This document shows positions 33,728 to 42,799 of a stretch of DNA of 64,000 nucleotides, piece after piece (the first letter of the stretch is position 1; each line of letters opens with the position of its first letter). Location: NCBI GenBank assembly GCA_003416985.1, contig QVIN01000001.1, positions 558,001 through 622,000 on the forward strand. The letters are read 5' to 3'. A program made the translations under genes and the position numbers. The notes beneath the pieces were generated by a model that had not been told where the DNA came from, did not search any database, and worked only from the letters and a program-made list of their open reading frames with translations. This stretch comes from Duganella sp. BJB480. GTDB taxonomy: Bacteria > Pseudomonadota > Gammaproteobacteria > Burkholderiales > Burkholderiaceae_D.

Positions 33728-35959
33728 ATGATGCCCGCCCGCCAATTTCGCCTGACGCAGATCGCCGCCGCCGTGTTGTCCCTTTATGTAGGCGCCGTCC
33801 GCGCCGAGGCCGAAACACCGCCCGTCGAGCAGCCCAAGCCGGCGCCGATGCAGAAGGTGGAGATCAAGGGCGCCGCCGCCAGCTACGACCCGCGCCGCGA
33901 CGACACGGCCAGCAAGACCGTGGTCACCAGCGAGGAGATCCAGAAATACGGCGACACCTCGGTCAACGACGTGCTCAAGCGCGTGCCCGGCATCACCGTC
34001 AGCGGCGCGGCCGGCCGCAGCGGCGGCGAGATCCGCATGCGCGGCCTGGGCAGCGGCTACACGCAGATCCTGATCAACGGCGAGCGCGCCCCGGCCGGCT
34101 TCGCCATCGACAGCCTGGCGCCCGAGGTGATCGAGCGCATCGAGGTCCTGCGCGCCGCCAGCGCCGAGTTCAGCACGCAGTCCATCGCCGGCACCATCAA
34201 CATCGTGCTGAAGAAGGCGCTGAAATCCGCCCAGCGCGAAGTCAAGCTCAGCGAGGCCAAGGGCAGCAAGTTCAGTTCGCCGTCGCTCAGCCTGCAGATG
34301 TCGGACAAGATGGGCTCGACCTCGTACTCGTTCGGCGGCAACGCCTGGCGCTACATGTTCACCCGCGTCAATCCGTCGTTCGACACCGGCACCGACGCAG
34401 CAGGCCAGCCCAATCTGGACCGCGCCACGACCTGGCGCGACCAGGGCCGCGCCGACGGCATGAACCTGTCGCCGCGCATCAACTGGACACTCGACAACGG
34501 CGACACGCTGACCTCGCAAACCTTCGTCAACCTGAACCAGTTCGTCAGCAACGGCCACACCCGCACCACGACCGCGCTGGGCCGTGGCCCGGACTACGAC
34601 CGCATCGACAGCACCTTCAGCAGCCACAACGCCTTCGGCCGTACCGACCTGAACTGGGTGCACAAGCTCGACGGTGGCGCCAAGCTGGACATGAAGGCCG
34701 GCGTCAGCGACAACCGCAACACCGCCGATTCCCTCCAGTTCGGCGGCAACAATGGCAAGCCGGCCACGCTGGAACGCACCGTCATCTCGACCAGCGGCGA
34801 GAAGGGCTTCAGCACCCAGGGCAAGTACTCGCGGCCGCTGACCTTCGGCGCGGCGCCGGCCGACGGCAAGGGCGAGGCTCCGACCGAGCACGCTTTGGCT
34901 ATGGGCTGGGATGCCGGCGTGACCAAGCGCGACGACACCCGCATGCAGCGTGAGGCCGCGCTGCCGGGCGCCACGCCGGACAACAGCGACGAAGGCTTCT
35001 CGGCCAAGGTCATGCGGCTGGCGCTGTACGGCCAGGACGAATGGAACCTGACGCCGCAATGGTCGCTCTACACCGGCCTGCGCTGGGAGGGCCTGGACAC
35101 GCGCAGCGAGGGCAACACCTTCGACGCCGTGCAGCAGCGCTCCAGCGTGCTCAGCCCGCTGATGCAGACGCTGTACAAATTCCCGAACAAGAAGGACCAG
35201 CTGCGCGTCGCGCTGACCCGCACCTACAAGGCGCCGTCCACGGCCAGCCTGATTCCACGCAAGTTCACCTCGACCAACAACAGCCCGACCGATCCCGACC
35301 GCCGAGGCAATCCGCACCTGAAGCCGGAGCTGGCGCTGGGCCTGGACGCCTCGTTCGAGCACTACTGGGGCGAGGGCGGCCTGCTGAGCGCCAGCGCCTC
35401 GATGCGCCGCATCGAGAACTACACCCATCAGGGCTTGCTGTACGAGGATGAGCGCTGGGTCTCGACCTCGATCAACGACGGCCGCGCCGAAACCCGCGGC
35501 ATCGAGCTGGAGGCCAAGTTCCCGGTCCGCGCGCTGATCGAACACGCACCGGCGCTGGACCTGCGCGCCAGCGTCAGTCGCAACTGGTCGCGCGTGGAAA
35601 GCGTACCCGGCCCGGACAACCGCCTCGACCAGCAGACCCCGCTCAGCGCCACGCTGGGCGTCGACTACAAGAGCCCGAGCGGCGTGCTCAGCACCGGCGG
35701 CAGCTTCAACTTCCGCAACGGCGGCCTGGCGCGCCTGAGCGGCACGCAGGGCGGCTACAGCAGCGTGCGCCGGGATCTGGACGTGTACGCGTTGTGGAAA
35801 ATCGACACCCAGAACAACCTGCGGATCGCCGTCTCCAACCTGCTGGCGCAGGACTACGTCACGGAAAGCCTGTACAGCGACGCCAACGGCACGCAGAACC
35901 GCACCTCGGTGGCCAGCGGCGAAACCCAGCTGCGCGTCACGGTCGAAAAGCGTTTTTGA
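33728..35959 (+). CDS. TonB-dependent outer-membrane receptor
   Basis: A receptor of about 743 residues with a signal peptide (cleavage near VRA-EA) and a plug domain opening 'KTVVTSEEIQKYGDTSVNDV', then 'VPGITVSG' and 'IRMRGLGSGYTQILINGERA'. A 22-strand barrel follows, ending in Phe (VTVEKRF). The ligand is unclear: residues such as 'EHYWGEGGLLSASASMRR' resemble receptors for siderophores or sugar-type substrates alike. Two ATGs at 33728/33731 are preferred; an upstream ATG at 33704 is possible. It may be read through into the coiled-coil and cyclase genes, since the gap is only 31 bp. Confidence 0.92.
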   Translation: MMPARQFRLTQIAAAVLSLYVGAVRAEAETPPVEQPKPAPMQKVEIKGAAASYDPRRDDTASKTVVTSEEIQKYGDTSVNDVLKRVPGITVSGAAGRSGGEIRMRGLGSGYTQILINGERAPAGFAIDSLAPEVIERIEVLRAASAEFSTQSIAGTINIVLKKALKSAQREVKLSEAKGSKFSSPSLSLQMSDKMGSTSYSFGGNAWRYMFTRVNPSFDTGTDAAGQPNLDRATTWRDQGRADGMNLSPRINWTLDNGDTLTSQTFVNLNQFVSNGHTRTTTALGRGPDYDRIDSTFSSHNAFGRTDLNWVHKLDGGAKLDMKAGVSDNRNTADSLQFGGNNGKPATLERTVISTSGEKGFSTQGKYSRPLTFGAAPADGKGEAPTEHALAMGWDAGVTKRDDTRMQREAALPGATPDNSDEGFSAKVMRLALYGQDEWNLTPQWSLYTGLRWEGLDTRSEGNTFDAVQQRSSVLSPLMQTLYKFPNKKDQLRVALTRTYKAPSTASLIPRKFTSTNNSPTDPDRRGNPHLKPELALGLDASFEHYWGEGGLLSASASMRRIENYTHQGLLYEDERWVSTSINDGRAETRGIELEAKFPVRALIEHAPALDLRASVSRNWSRVESVPGPDNRLDQQTPLSATLGVDYKSPSGVLSTGGSFNFRNGGLARLSGTQGGYSSVRRDLDVYALWKIDTQNNLRIAVSNLLAQDYVTESLYSDANGTQNRTSVASGETQLRVTVEKRF

Positions 35960-35990
35960 TGGTGTGATTCCGAGGTGATATGATTCTCCG

Positions 35991-36362
35991 GTGTACTTAA
36001 TTGCCGCGGGCCCCCCTCTGAAAAAGCCTAAAGTTACCGAGATCGAGCAGCCGGACGACGACAGCCTGCGTCTGGCGCTGGCCGAGGTGCGCGATTTGCA
36101 GCGCACCGTGGTCGTGCTGCGCTCGGAATTGGAGCTGTCTCACCAGGAACGCCAGCACGCGGTGCAGGACGCCTTGTCCTTCGCCCACAGCGAGATCACC
36201 CAGTTGCGCGAGACCGTCGCCGCCCTGCGCGCCAGCCTGGAGCGGGTGACGCAGGAAAAGCTCGACGCGCTGCAACAGGCCAGCACGCTCCACCACGGCG
36301 AGGTCGCCCAGCTGCACGACACCATCCGCGCCCTGCGCGACACGCTGGAGGCGCGCGCATGA
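35991..36362 (+). CDS. Coiled-coil protein upstream of the adenylate cyclase
   Basis: A 123-residue protein with a GTG start, composed of a short N-terminal tail and about 95 residues of heptad-like helix. Related segments recur: 'ALAEVRDLQRTVVVLRSELE', 'SEITQLRETVAALRASLE', 'GEVAQLHDTIRALRDTLE', spaced at about 40-residue intervals. This reads as a triplicated coiled coil. Its stop overlaps the cyclase start by 4 bp, so the two are coupled. A dimerisation or regulatory partner of the cyclase is the natural guess. The exact start is uncertain. Confidence 0.65.
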   Translation: MYLIAAGPPLKKPKVTEIEQPDDDSLRLALAEVRDLQRTVVVLRSELELSHQERQHAVQDALSFAHSEITQLRETVAALRASLERVTQEKLDALQQASTLHHGEVAQLHDTIRALRDTLEARA

Positions 36363-38683
36363 GCGCCAAGCCCGCCATCCGCAGCGTGCCGGCCAAGCCG
36401 CCCGCCAAGAGCGAGGCCGCATCGGCCCAAGCGGCGGCGGGCGCCCAGCGCAAGCGGCTGCGCCAGGTCGAGCTGCTGTTGGAGGTGTCGCGCCGCATGG
36501 CGGCCTACGACACGCTGGACGAAATCCTCACCGCGCTGATCGACGTCACCACCGAGGAGCTGGACGCCGAGCGCGGCACGCTGTTCCTCAACGACGCCGA
36601 GACCGGCGAACTGTTCTCCCGCGTCGCACAGGGCAACATCCAGCGCGAGATCCGCTTCCTGAACCACACCGGCATCGCCGGCCACGTGTTCACCACCGGC
36701 GAGGCGCTCAACATCGCCGACGCCTACGCCGACCCGCGCTTCAACCGCTCCATCGACGAGCAGACCGGCTTCGTCACGCGCAACATCCTGTGCGTGCCGA
36801 TCAAGACCTTCAAGGGCGAGATCATCGGCGTGTCGCAGACGCTCAACAAGCGGCGCGGCAAGTTCACCCGCGCCGACCTGCAACTGTTGGAGGCGCTCAC
36901 CACGCAGGGCACGCTGGCGCTGCAAAGCGCGCGCTTCCTCGAAAGCATGAAGAAGATCCGGCGCCAGGAGATGGAATTCATCGACGTGGTGTCCGAGGTC
37001 ACGGCCGACATCAAGCTCGGCTCGCTGCTGCAGAAGGTGATGGGCGAGGCCACGCGCCTGCTCAACGCCGAGCGCTCGACGCTGTTCCTCAACGACGAGA
37101 AGACCGGCGAGCTGTGGTCGGAGGTGGGGCAGGGCCTGGAGTCGCTGCAGATCCGCCTGCCCAACACGGCCGGCATCGCCGGCGCCGTCTTCACGTCCGG
37201 CAAGACCATCAACATCCCGTACGCCTACGCCGACCTGCGCTTCAACCCGGCCTTCGACAAGCGCACCGGCTACTTCACGCGCTCCATCCTGTGCGTCCCC
37301 ATCGTCAACAAGGCCGGCAAGATCATCGGCGTGACGCAGGTGCTCAACAAGCGCGGCGGTCCGTTCACGCACGAGGACGAATCGCGCCTGCGCGCCTTCA
37401 CCGCGCAGATCTCGATCGCGCTGGAGAACGCCAAGCTGTTCGCCGACGTCCAGCAAATCAAGAATTACAACGAGGCCATGCTGGAGTCGATGTCGAACGG
37501 CGTCATCACGCTGGACGGGCAGGAGAAGATCGTCACCTGCAACGCGGCCGGCCTGCGGATTTTGCGCACCGGGCCGGACGGCATCCTCGGCCGCCCGGCG
37601 CAGGATTTCTTCGGCGGCGCCAACAGCTGGGTGATGGACAAGCTGCGCCAGGTCGAGGAAAACCAGAGCGCCGAGCACCTGATGGACGCCGAGCTGGTGG
37701 TGGAGGATGCCACGCTGTCGGTCAACTTCAGCGTGCAGCCGCTGCTGTCGATGGAAAAGAAGGGCATCGGCTGGATGCTGATGCTGGAGGACATCTCCAG
37801 CGAAAAGCGCCTGCGCTCGACCATGTCGCGCTACATGGACCCCGGCATCGCCGACCAGATGGTGGCCAACGGCGCCGAGATGCTGGGCGGTAAAAACGTG
37901 CCGGCCACGGTGCTGTTCTCGGACATCCGCAGCTTCACCACCATCACCGAGCAGCTGGGCGCGCAGGGCACGGTCACCCTGCTCAACGAATACTTCACGA
38001 TGATGGTCGACTGCATCCAGCGCGAGGAGGGCATGCTCGACAAGTTCATCGGCGACGCCATCATGGCGGCCTTCGGCATCCCGGTCGGCCACGACGACGA
38101 CGCCGACCGCGCGCTGCGCACCGCCATCGCCATGATGACCGAGCTGCGCGCCTGGAACGGGCTGCGCGCGCGCGAAGGCAAGCCGCCGGTGGAGATTGGC
38201 ATCGGCCTCAACACCGACCAGGTCGTCTCCGGCAACATCGGCTCCAAGAAGCGCATGGACTACACCATCATCGGCGATGGCGTGAACCTGGCGGCGCGGC
38301 TGGAATCGGCGTGCAAGCAGTACGGCGCCCACATTCTCATCAGCGAGTTTACCTACCGCGCGCTGCGCGGCACCTACCGCCTGCGCGAGGTCGACATCGT
38401 GGTGGTCAAGGGCAAGACCCGGCCGGTGTCGATCTACGAGGTGATGGACTACCACAGCGAGGACAGCTATCCCAACCTGGTCGAGGCCATGGGCGTGTTC
38501 CGCAACGCGCTGCAAAGCTACCGCAAGCGCAACTGGGCCGCCGCCGGCAAGCTGTTCGACGAGGTGCTGTCGCTCAATCCGCACGACCGCGTGGCCGCGC
38601 TGTACATCGAGCGCAGCCTGCACATGGCGGCCAACCCGCCGCCCGACGACTGGGACGGCACCTTCGTGATGGAATCGAAGTGA
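36359..38683 (+). CDS. GAF-GAF-PAS class III adenylate cyclase
   Basis: A 774-residue protein: coiled-coil start, GAF 1 (about 55-200), GAF 2 (about 230-375), a PAS-like segment (about 375-490) and a class III cyclase domain (about 510-690). Both GAFs contain the NKFDE-type block ('FNRSIDEQTGFVTRNILCVP' and its partner near 37250), which in cyanobacterial cyclases and in PDEs marks cyclic-nucleotide-binding GAFs. Catalytic metal Asp522 (FSDIRSF) and Asp566 (FIGDAIMAAFG) are present. The base-selecting Lys in 'MLDKFIGD' and the Asp in 'KRMDYTIIGDG' point to ATP. The architecture parallels Anabaena CyaB1/CyaB2, which are stimulated by cAMP. It overlaps both neighbours. Confidence 0.92.
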   Translation: MSAKPAIRSVPAKPPAKSEAASAQAAAGAQRKRLRQVELLLEVSRRMAAYDTLDEILTALIDVTTEELDAERGTLFLNDAETGELFSRVAQGNIQREIRFLNHTGIAGHVFTTGEALNIADAYADPRFNRSIDEQTGFVTRNILCVPIKTFKGEIIGVSQTLNKRRGKFTRADLQLLEALTTQGTLALQSARFLESMKKIRRQEMEFIDVVSEVTADIKLGSLLQKVMGEATRLLNAERSTLFLNDEKTGELWSEVGQGLESLQIRLPNTAGIAGAVFTSGKTINIPYAYADLRFNPAFDKRTGYFTRSILCVPIVNKAGKIIGVTQVLNKRGGPFTHEDESRLRAFTAQISIALENAKLFADVQQIKNYNEAMLESMSNGVITLDGQEKIVTCNAAGLRILRTGPDGILGRPAQDFFGGANSWVMDKLRQVEENQSAEHLMDAELVVEDATLSVNFSVQPLLSMEKKGIGWMLMLEDISSEKRLRSTMSRYMDPGIADQMVANGAEMLGGKNVPATVLFSDIRSFTTITEQLGAQGTVTLLNEYFTMMVDCIQREEGMLDKFIGDAIMAAFGIPVGHDDDADRALRTAIAMMTELRAWNGLRAREGKPPVEIGIGLNTDQVVSGNIGSKKRMDYTIIGDGVNLAARLESACKQYGAHILISEFTYRALRGTYRLREVDIVVVKGKTRPVSIYEVMDYHSEDSYPNLVEAMGVFRNALQSYRKRNWAAAGKLFDEVLSLNPHDRVAALYIERSLHMAANPPPDDWDGTFVMESK

Positions 38684-39594
38684 AGATCCCCCGCAGCACG
38701 CTGGAGCAGTGGCAGGTCCTGCAGGCCATCGTCGAATGCGGCGGTTACGCGCAGGCGGCCGAGGCGCTGCACCGCAGCCAGTCGTCGGTCAGCTACATGG
38801 TGGCCAAGCTGCAGGAGCAGCTGGGCGTCGAGCTGCTGGAAATCGACGGCCGCCGCGCGCGCCTGACGAAAAACGGCGAGGCCCTGCTGGCCAAGGCGCG
38901 CGAGCTGCTGGGCGACGCCTTCCAGCTCGAGCAGCTGGCCACCAGCCTGGCCGAGGGCTGGGAGCCGCAGGTGTCGATCGCGGTCGACAGCCTGTTCCCG
39001 GTCGAGCTGCTGGTGCAGGTGCTGCGCGATTTCGAACCCTGGGCCAAGCACACCCGCGTCAACCTGGAGGAGACCGTGCTGTCCGGCTCCGAGGATGCGC
39101 TGGTCGAACAGCGGGTCGACATCGCCATCGCCAGCCGCATCCCGTCGGGCTTCCTGGGCGACGTGCTGATGGATATCGAATTCATCGCCGTGGCCCATCC
39201 CTGCCACGCGCTGCACGAGCTGGGCCGCGAATTGGAAGTGGAGGACCTGGGCCGCAACCTGCACATCGTGGTGCGCGATTCGGGCACGCTCAATCCGCGC
39301 GACCACGGCTGGCTCAGCAGCAATCAGCGCTGGACCGTCACCAGCCCGCATACGCGGCTGGAGATGATCTGCAACGGCCTGGGCTTCGGCTGGCTGCCCG
39401 AGCACAAGATACGGACCCAGCTGGAGCAGGGCCTGCTCAAGCCGCTGCCGCTGCGGGTGGGGCAGCGCCGCAAGCTGTCGCTGTCGCTGATCGTCGCCAA
39501 TCCCGAGGTGGCCGGCCCCGCCACCTGCCGCCTGGCCAACCTGATCCGCAAAGTGGTGAAGGACGGCATCGAGCACCGGCCGCTGTGCGGCTGA
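38680..39594 (+). CDS. LysR-family regulator overlapping the cyclase gene
   Basis: A 304-residue LysR protein starting at a GTG that overlaps the cyclase stop (GTGA). The DNA-binding part is 'LQAIVECGGYAQAAEALHRS', then 'QSSVSYMVAKLQEQLGVELL'; the effector domain follows ('VSIAVDSLFPVELLVQVLRD', 'VDIAIASRIPSGFLGDVLMD'). The coupling suggests co-expression with the cyclase, unusual for LysR genes, which are normally divergent from their targets. Targets and effector are unknown. Confidence 0.88.
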   Translation: MKIPRSTLEQWQVLQAIVECGGYAQAAEALHRSQSSVSYMVAKLQEQLGVELLEIDGRRARLTKNGEALLAKARELLGDAFQLEQLATSLAEGWEPQVSIAVDSLFPVELLVQVLRDFEPWAKHTRVNLEETVLSGSEDALVEQRVDIAIASRIPSGFLGDVLMDIEFIAVAHPCHALHELGRELEVEDLGRNLHIVVRDSGTLNPRDHGWLSSNQRWTVTSPHTRLEMICNGLGFGWLPEHKIRTQLEQGLLKPLPLRVGQRRKLSLSLIVANPEVAGPATCRLANLIRKVVKDGIEHRPLCG

Positions 39595-39846
39595 ATAGAA
39601 AACAGTTAATCCACCGGGCGCTATTCTCTGAAGCGGGCATATTGCCGCGCCGTCGTAAAACCGTCCGATACGCGCTTCAATTGAACAACAGTGGTGGAAA
39701 ATATTCGTTTTTATAGCTATATTGGTATTTGTCGCGTATATCTCTGGAGAATTGGTGCAAAGTTATGGTAAATTGCGGCTATCAAATCTCACACATTGTC
39801 ACCAGTGGTTTTTTTAGAATCTAACCTGCCGATAGAAGGAAATAAG

Positions 39847-40137
39847 ATGACGACTTACCAGGAATACAAAGCAAAGATCGCCGAACTGGAAAATCTGGCC
39901 GAAACCGCCCGCAAAAATGAAATCGCGCAGGCGAAAGAGAAAGTCACGGCCATCATGCGTGAATACGGCCTGACCGTGGCGGATCTGGGCGGCGTAGCCA
40001 AGGTGAAGGCGGTCAAGACCCGCGCGCCGGTGCCGACCAAATACCGCGACGACGCCACCGGCCAGACCTGGACCGGCCGCGGCCGCGCTCCGAAATGGCT
40101 GGAAGGCAAGGACAAAGAGCAGTATCTGATTAAGTAA
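39847..40137 (+). CDS. H-NS family nucleoid protein
   Basis: This 96-residue histone-like silencer starts at ATG 39847 behind AAGGAAATAAG. The N-terminal half is a dimerising coiled coil ([20 protein letters not shown]), and the C-terminal DNA-binding part carries '[20 protein letters not shown]', the H-NS core (TWTGRGR, PKWL). It binds AT-rich DNA and silences horizontally acquired genes. The 250 bp upstream are AT-rich, suiting a strong promoter and self-binding, and a long perfect terminator follows the stop. Confidence 0.95.
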   Translation: MTTYQEYKAKIAELENLAETARKNEIAQAKEKVTAIMREYGLTVADLGGVAKVKAVKTRAPVPTKYRDDATGQTWTGRGRAPKWLEGKDKEQYLIK

Positions 40138-40158
40138 GCCGCACCGTCGGTTTGCCGG

Positions 40159-40206
40159 AAGCCGGGAGCGGGGTTTATATGTTTTTATAAACCCCGCTCC
40201 CGGCTT
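40159..40206 (+). terminator. Strong rho-independent terminator after the H-NS gene
   Basis: A perfect 21-bp stem (40159-40179 with 40186-40206) with a 6-nt loop, GC-rich at its base, is followed by a T-rich run (TTTTCTCTTTTT when counted with the stem end). Its exactness and length fit a highly expressed small gene. Confidence 0.92.
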
Positions 40207-40407
40207 TTCTCTTTTTCGGGGCGCGATACATGCCGAGTCGCCGCGGGTCTTATTCTCCGCTTTGATTGCGGTTCTATATCTCCTGTCGCCACGCGACGTT
40301 GCTTTTATGCTGAAAGGCGGCGTTAATTACCCCCGGCCTTAACTCAGCGTTAAGGTTAGTGTCACCTGCCTAGACCAGCCACAGCCATTTCGTGCGATGA
40401 TAGTGGA

Positions 40408-41022
40408 ATGGCATCAATTCCTCTTTTCCCGCTGAATACCATCCTGTTCCCGGACGGGCATTTACCATTGCAGGTGTTTGAAGTGCGTTATCTGGACCTG
40501 ATCAAGCGCTGCATCGCCAATGGCGAGGAATTCGGCGTGGTCCCGCTGCTCGAAGGCAGCGAAACGCGCATTCCCGACATGCAGGAAACCCTGTCTGACG
40601 CCGGCACCATGGCCCGCATCCTCGAATGGACCGCGCCGTTGCCGGGACTGCTGCAAATCTCCTGCGTCGGCACCACGCGCTTCCAGATCCGGTCGGCCGA
40701 AAAGCTCAAGCATGGCCTGTGGATGGCCGAGGTCGACCAGGTCGCCGAGGACATGGTGGTGCCCGTTCCCACCGAGCAGCAGGACGTCGCCAACGCGCTG
40801 GGCTCGCTGATCCGTTCGCTGCAGAAGAAGCAGATCTCCACCGCGAACATGCCGCTGGCGCCGCCGTACCGGCTGGACGAAGCCGGCTGGGTGGCGAACC
40901 GCTGGTGCGAGCTGCTGCGGCTGGACGTGGGCGAGAAGCAGCGCCTGCTGCTGCAGGAGAATCCCGTGCTGCGCCTGGAGCTGATCCAGGATGTGCTGAG
41001 CGAGAACGGCCTGCTCGATTAG
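40408..41022 (+). CDS. LON-substrate-binding-domain protein (peptidase S16 N-domain only)
   Basis: A 204-residue stand-alone LON N-terminal (PUA-like) domain opening IPLFPLNTILFPDGHLPLQV, then 'FEVRYLDLIKRCIANGEEFG'. It lacks the ATPase and protease parts of Lon, as is normal for this family, which is widespread beside trp or housekeeping genes and has an unclear role, perhaps binding damaged proteins. Soluble and cytoplasmic. Confidence 0.9.
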   Translation: MASIPLFPLNTILFPDGHLPLQVFEVRYLDLIKRCIANGEEFGVVPLLEGSETRIPDMQETLSDAGTMARILEWTAPLPGLLQISCVGTTRFQIRSAEKLKHGLWMAEVDQVAEDMVVPVPTEQQDVANALGSLIRSLQKKQISTANMPLAPPYRLDEAGWVANRWCELLRLDVGEKQRLLLQENPVLRLELIQDVLSENGLLD

Positions 41023-41111
41023 TGGCCCTACGCGGGCGGCCAGCGCTGGCCCTGTCGGCCGGCGGGTGTTGATGCTAGACTGACATCATTGTCAACGCCA
41101 CCCGAGCCGCC

Positions 41112-41741
41112 ATGTACCTGCAACCCGCCTTCGCCGAAGACCGTCTCGAAGTCCGCCACGGCCTGATGCGCGCCTTCCCGCTGGCCACGCTGATCCTGGC
41201 CGATGCCGACGGCGTCACCGCCGACCTGATCCCGTTCATGCTGTACGCCGACGAGGGCGACAGCGGCCTGGGCGTGCTGCGCGCCCACGTGGCGCGCGCC
41301 AATCCGCTGTGGCGCAAGCTGGAGACGGCGACCTCGTGCCTGGTGGTGTTCCAGGGGCCGGAATCCTACATCAGCCCGAGCTGGTACGAAACCAAGCGCA
41401 CCACGCACAAGGTGGTGCCGACCTGGAACTACGCGATGGTGCAGGCGCGCGGCGCCGGCCGCGCGGTGGACGATCCATTCTGGCTGCGCCGCCTGCTGGA
41501 CCGCATGACCGCCTTCCACGAAAGCGGCATGCCGCAGCCGTGGGAGCTGGACGACGCGCCGGTCGATTTCATGGCCGCGACGATGAAGGCCATCGTCGGC
41601 ATCGAGATCCCGATCGACAGCCTGGTGGGCAAATGGAAGGTCAACCAGAACCGCAGCGCCGCCGACCAGCGTGGCGTGGTGGCGGGCCTGGGCGACGATC
41701 CGATGGCGCAGCTGGTGGCCGAGCGCCTCAAGCCCGAGTAG
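41112..41741 (+). CDS. FMN-binding negative transcriptional regulator family (PaiB-like)
   Basis: A 209-residue flavin-binding split-barrel protein, MYLQPAFAEDRLEV at the start and then 'LVVFQGPESYISPSWYETKR' with 'HKVVPTWNYAMVQARG', the PaiB family signature. PaiB in Bacillus was linked to repression of sporulation and degradative genes; many homologues are simply FMN-binding proteins. No DNA-binding motif is obvious. It is convergent with the EamA transporter gene. Confidence 0.9.
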   Translation: MYLQPAFAEDRLEVRHGLMRAFPLATLILADADGVTADLIPFMLYADEGDSGLGVLRAHVARANPLWRKLETATSCLVVFQGPESYISPSWYETKRTTHKVVPTWNYAMVQARGAGRAVDDPFWLRRLLDRMTAFHESGMPQPWELDDAPVDFMAATMKAIVGIEIPIDSLVGKWKVNQNRSAADQRGVVAGLGDDPMAQLVAERLKPE

Positions 41742-41758
41742 CAGGAGCGGCCGGAACG

Positions 41759-42718
41759 CTAGCCGGCATGCGCCTCGCTGGCCTCGTCCAGCGCATGCAC
41801 GCGCATCGACCACAGCACGCCGGCCGCCAGCAGCAGCATGGCGGCGATCTCCAGCCCGCGCGGCAGCTGCTGCTTGTAGATAAAGCCGTACAGCAGCGCG
41901 AACAAGGTCTCGAACAGGATCAGCTGGCCGGACAAGGTCAGCGGCACCTTGCGGCTGGCGACATTCCACAGATGGTTGCCGATCACCGAAGCGCCCAGGG
42001 CCAGCAGCGCGTTGACGATCCAGAACAGCGTCCAGTCGCGGCCGCTGGCCACGGCGCCGGCGCCGGTCACGTCGGCATGGAACAGCGCCAGCGCCACCAG
42101 GGCGATCGCCAGCGCGATCAATCCGCTCGACACGCCATACAAGGCCGACCACTCGCCGCTGCTGAAGTGCGGATTGCGCTTCAGGTAGCGCGCGTTGTCC
42201 ACCGAATACCAGGTCCAGCACAGCAGCGCGCCGGCCGCGCACAGCACGCCGAGGATCTTGTCCGGCAGCGGCGCGCCATTGCCCGCGTCGTGGGAGAACA
42301 CATCGACATTGATGCAGGCGATGCCGGCCGCCACCAGCAGCAGCGGCAGCATCAACTGCTTGAGCGGCACCGAGCCATGGTCCTTGCTCCCCATCAGCGT
42401 GACCGAGATCGGCAGCACGCCGATGATCAGCGAGGTGGCCGCCACGCCGGCGAACTTGACGCCCAGCGCAAGCAGCATGTAGTAGACGATGTTACCGGCC
42501 AGCGCATGCTTGATCATCGCGGCCACATCGCCGCGGTCCAGGCGGCGCAACAGGGCAGGCAGGCGCCGCGCCATCAGGCCAGCCGCGATCAGGCCGTAGG
42601 CGATGTAGCGGCCGCAGGCCATCTCCAGCGGCGTGAAGGCCGACAGCAATTCCGGCACGATGAACACCATGCCCCACATCGCGCCCGCCAGCAAGCCGCA
42701 CAAGATCCCAGTCCACAT
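41759..42718 (-). CDS. EamA/DMT family transporter
   Basis: Ten membrane helices in two EamA-type repeats over 319 residues; the ATG at 42718 (MWTGILCGLLAGAMWGM) gives the proper first helix, whereas the longer frame runs into the erythromycin esterase gene. Segments such as 'TPLEMACGRYIAYGLIAAG' and 'GSVPLKQLMLPLLLVAAGIA' fit drug/metabolite exporters. The substrate is unknown. It is divergent from the esterase gene across about 80 bp. Confidence 0.88.
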   Translation of the reverse strand: MWTGILCGLLAGAMWGMVFIVPELLSAFTPLEMACGRYIAYGLIAAGLMARRLPALLRRLDRGDVAAMIKHALAGNIVYYMLLALGVKFAGVAATSLIIGVLPISVTLMGSKDHGSVPLKQLMLPLLLVAAGIACINVDVFSHDAGNGAPLPDKILGVLCAAGALLCWTWYSVDNARYLKRNPHFSSGEWSALYGVSSGLIALAIALVALALFHADVTGAGAVASGRDWTLFWIVNALLALGASVIGNHLWNVASRKVPLTLSGQLILFETLFALLYGFIYKQQLPRGLEIAAMLLLAAGVLWSMRVHALDEASEAHAG

Positions 42719-42799
42719 CGCACACTCTTTCCAAAGCACAAAAATAAAAATCGACCTAGAGTATTGCATACCTGCGTGGATTTGTTTAGGGAGACTGCC

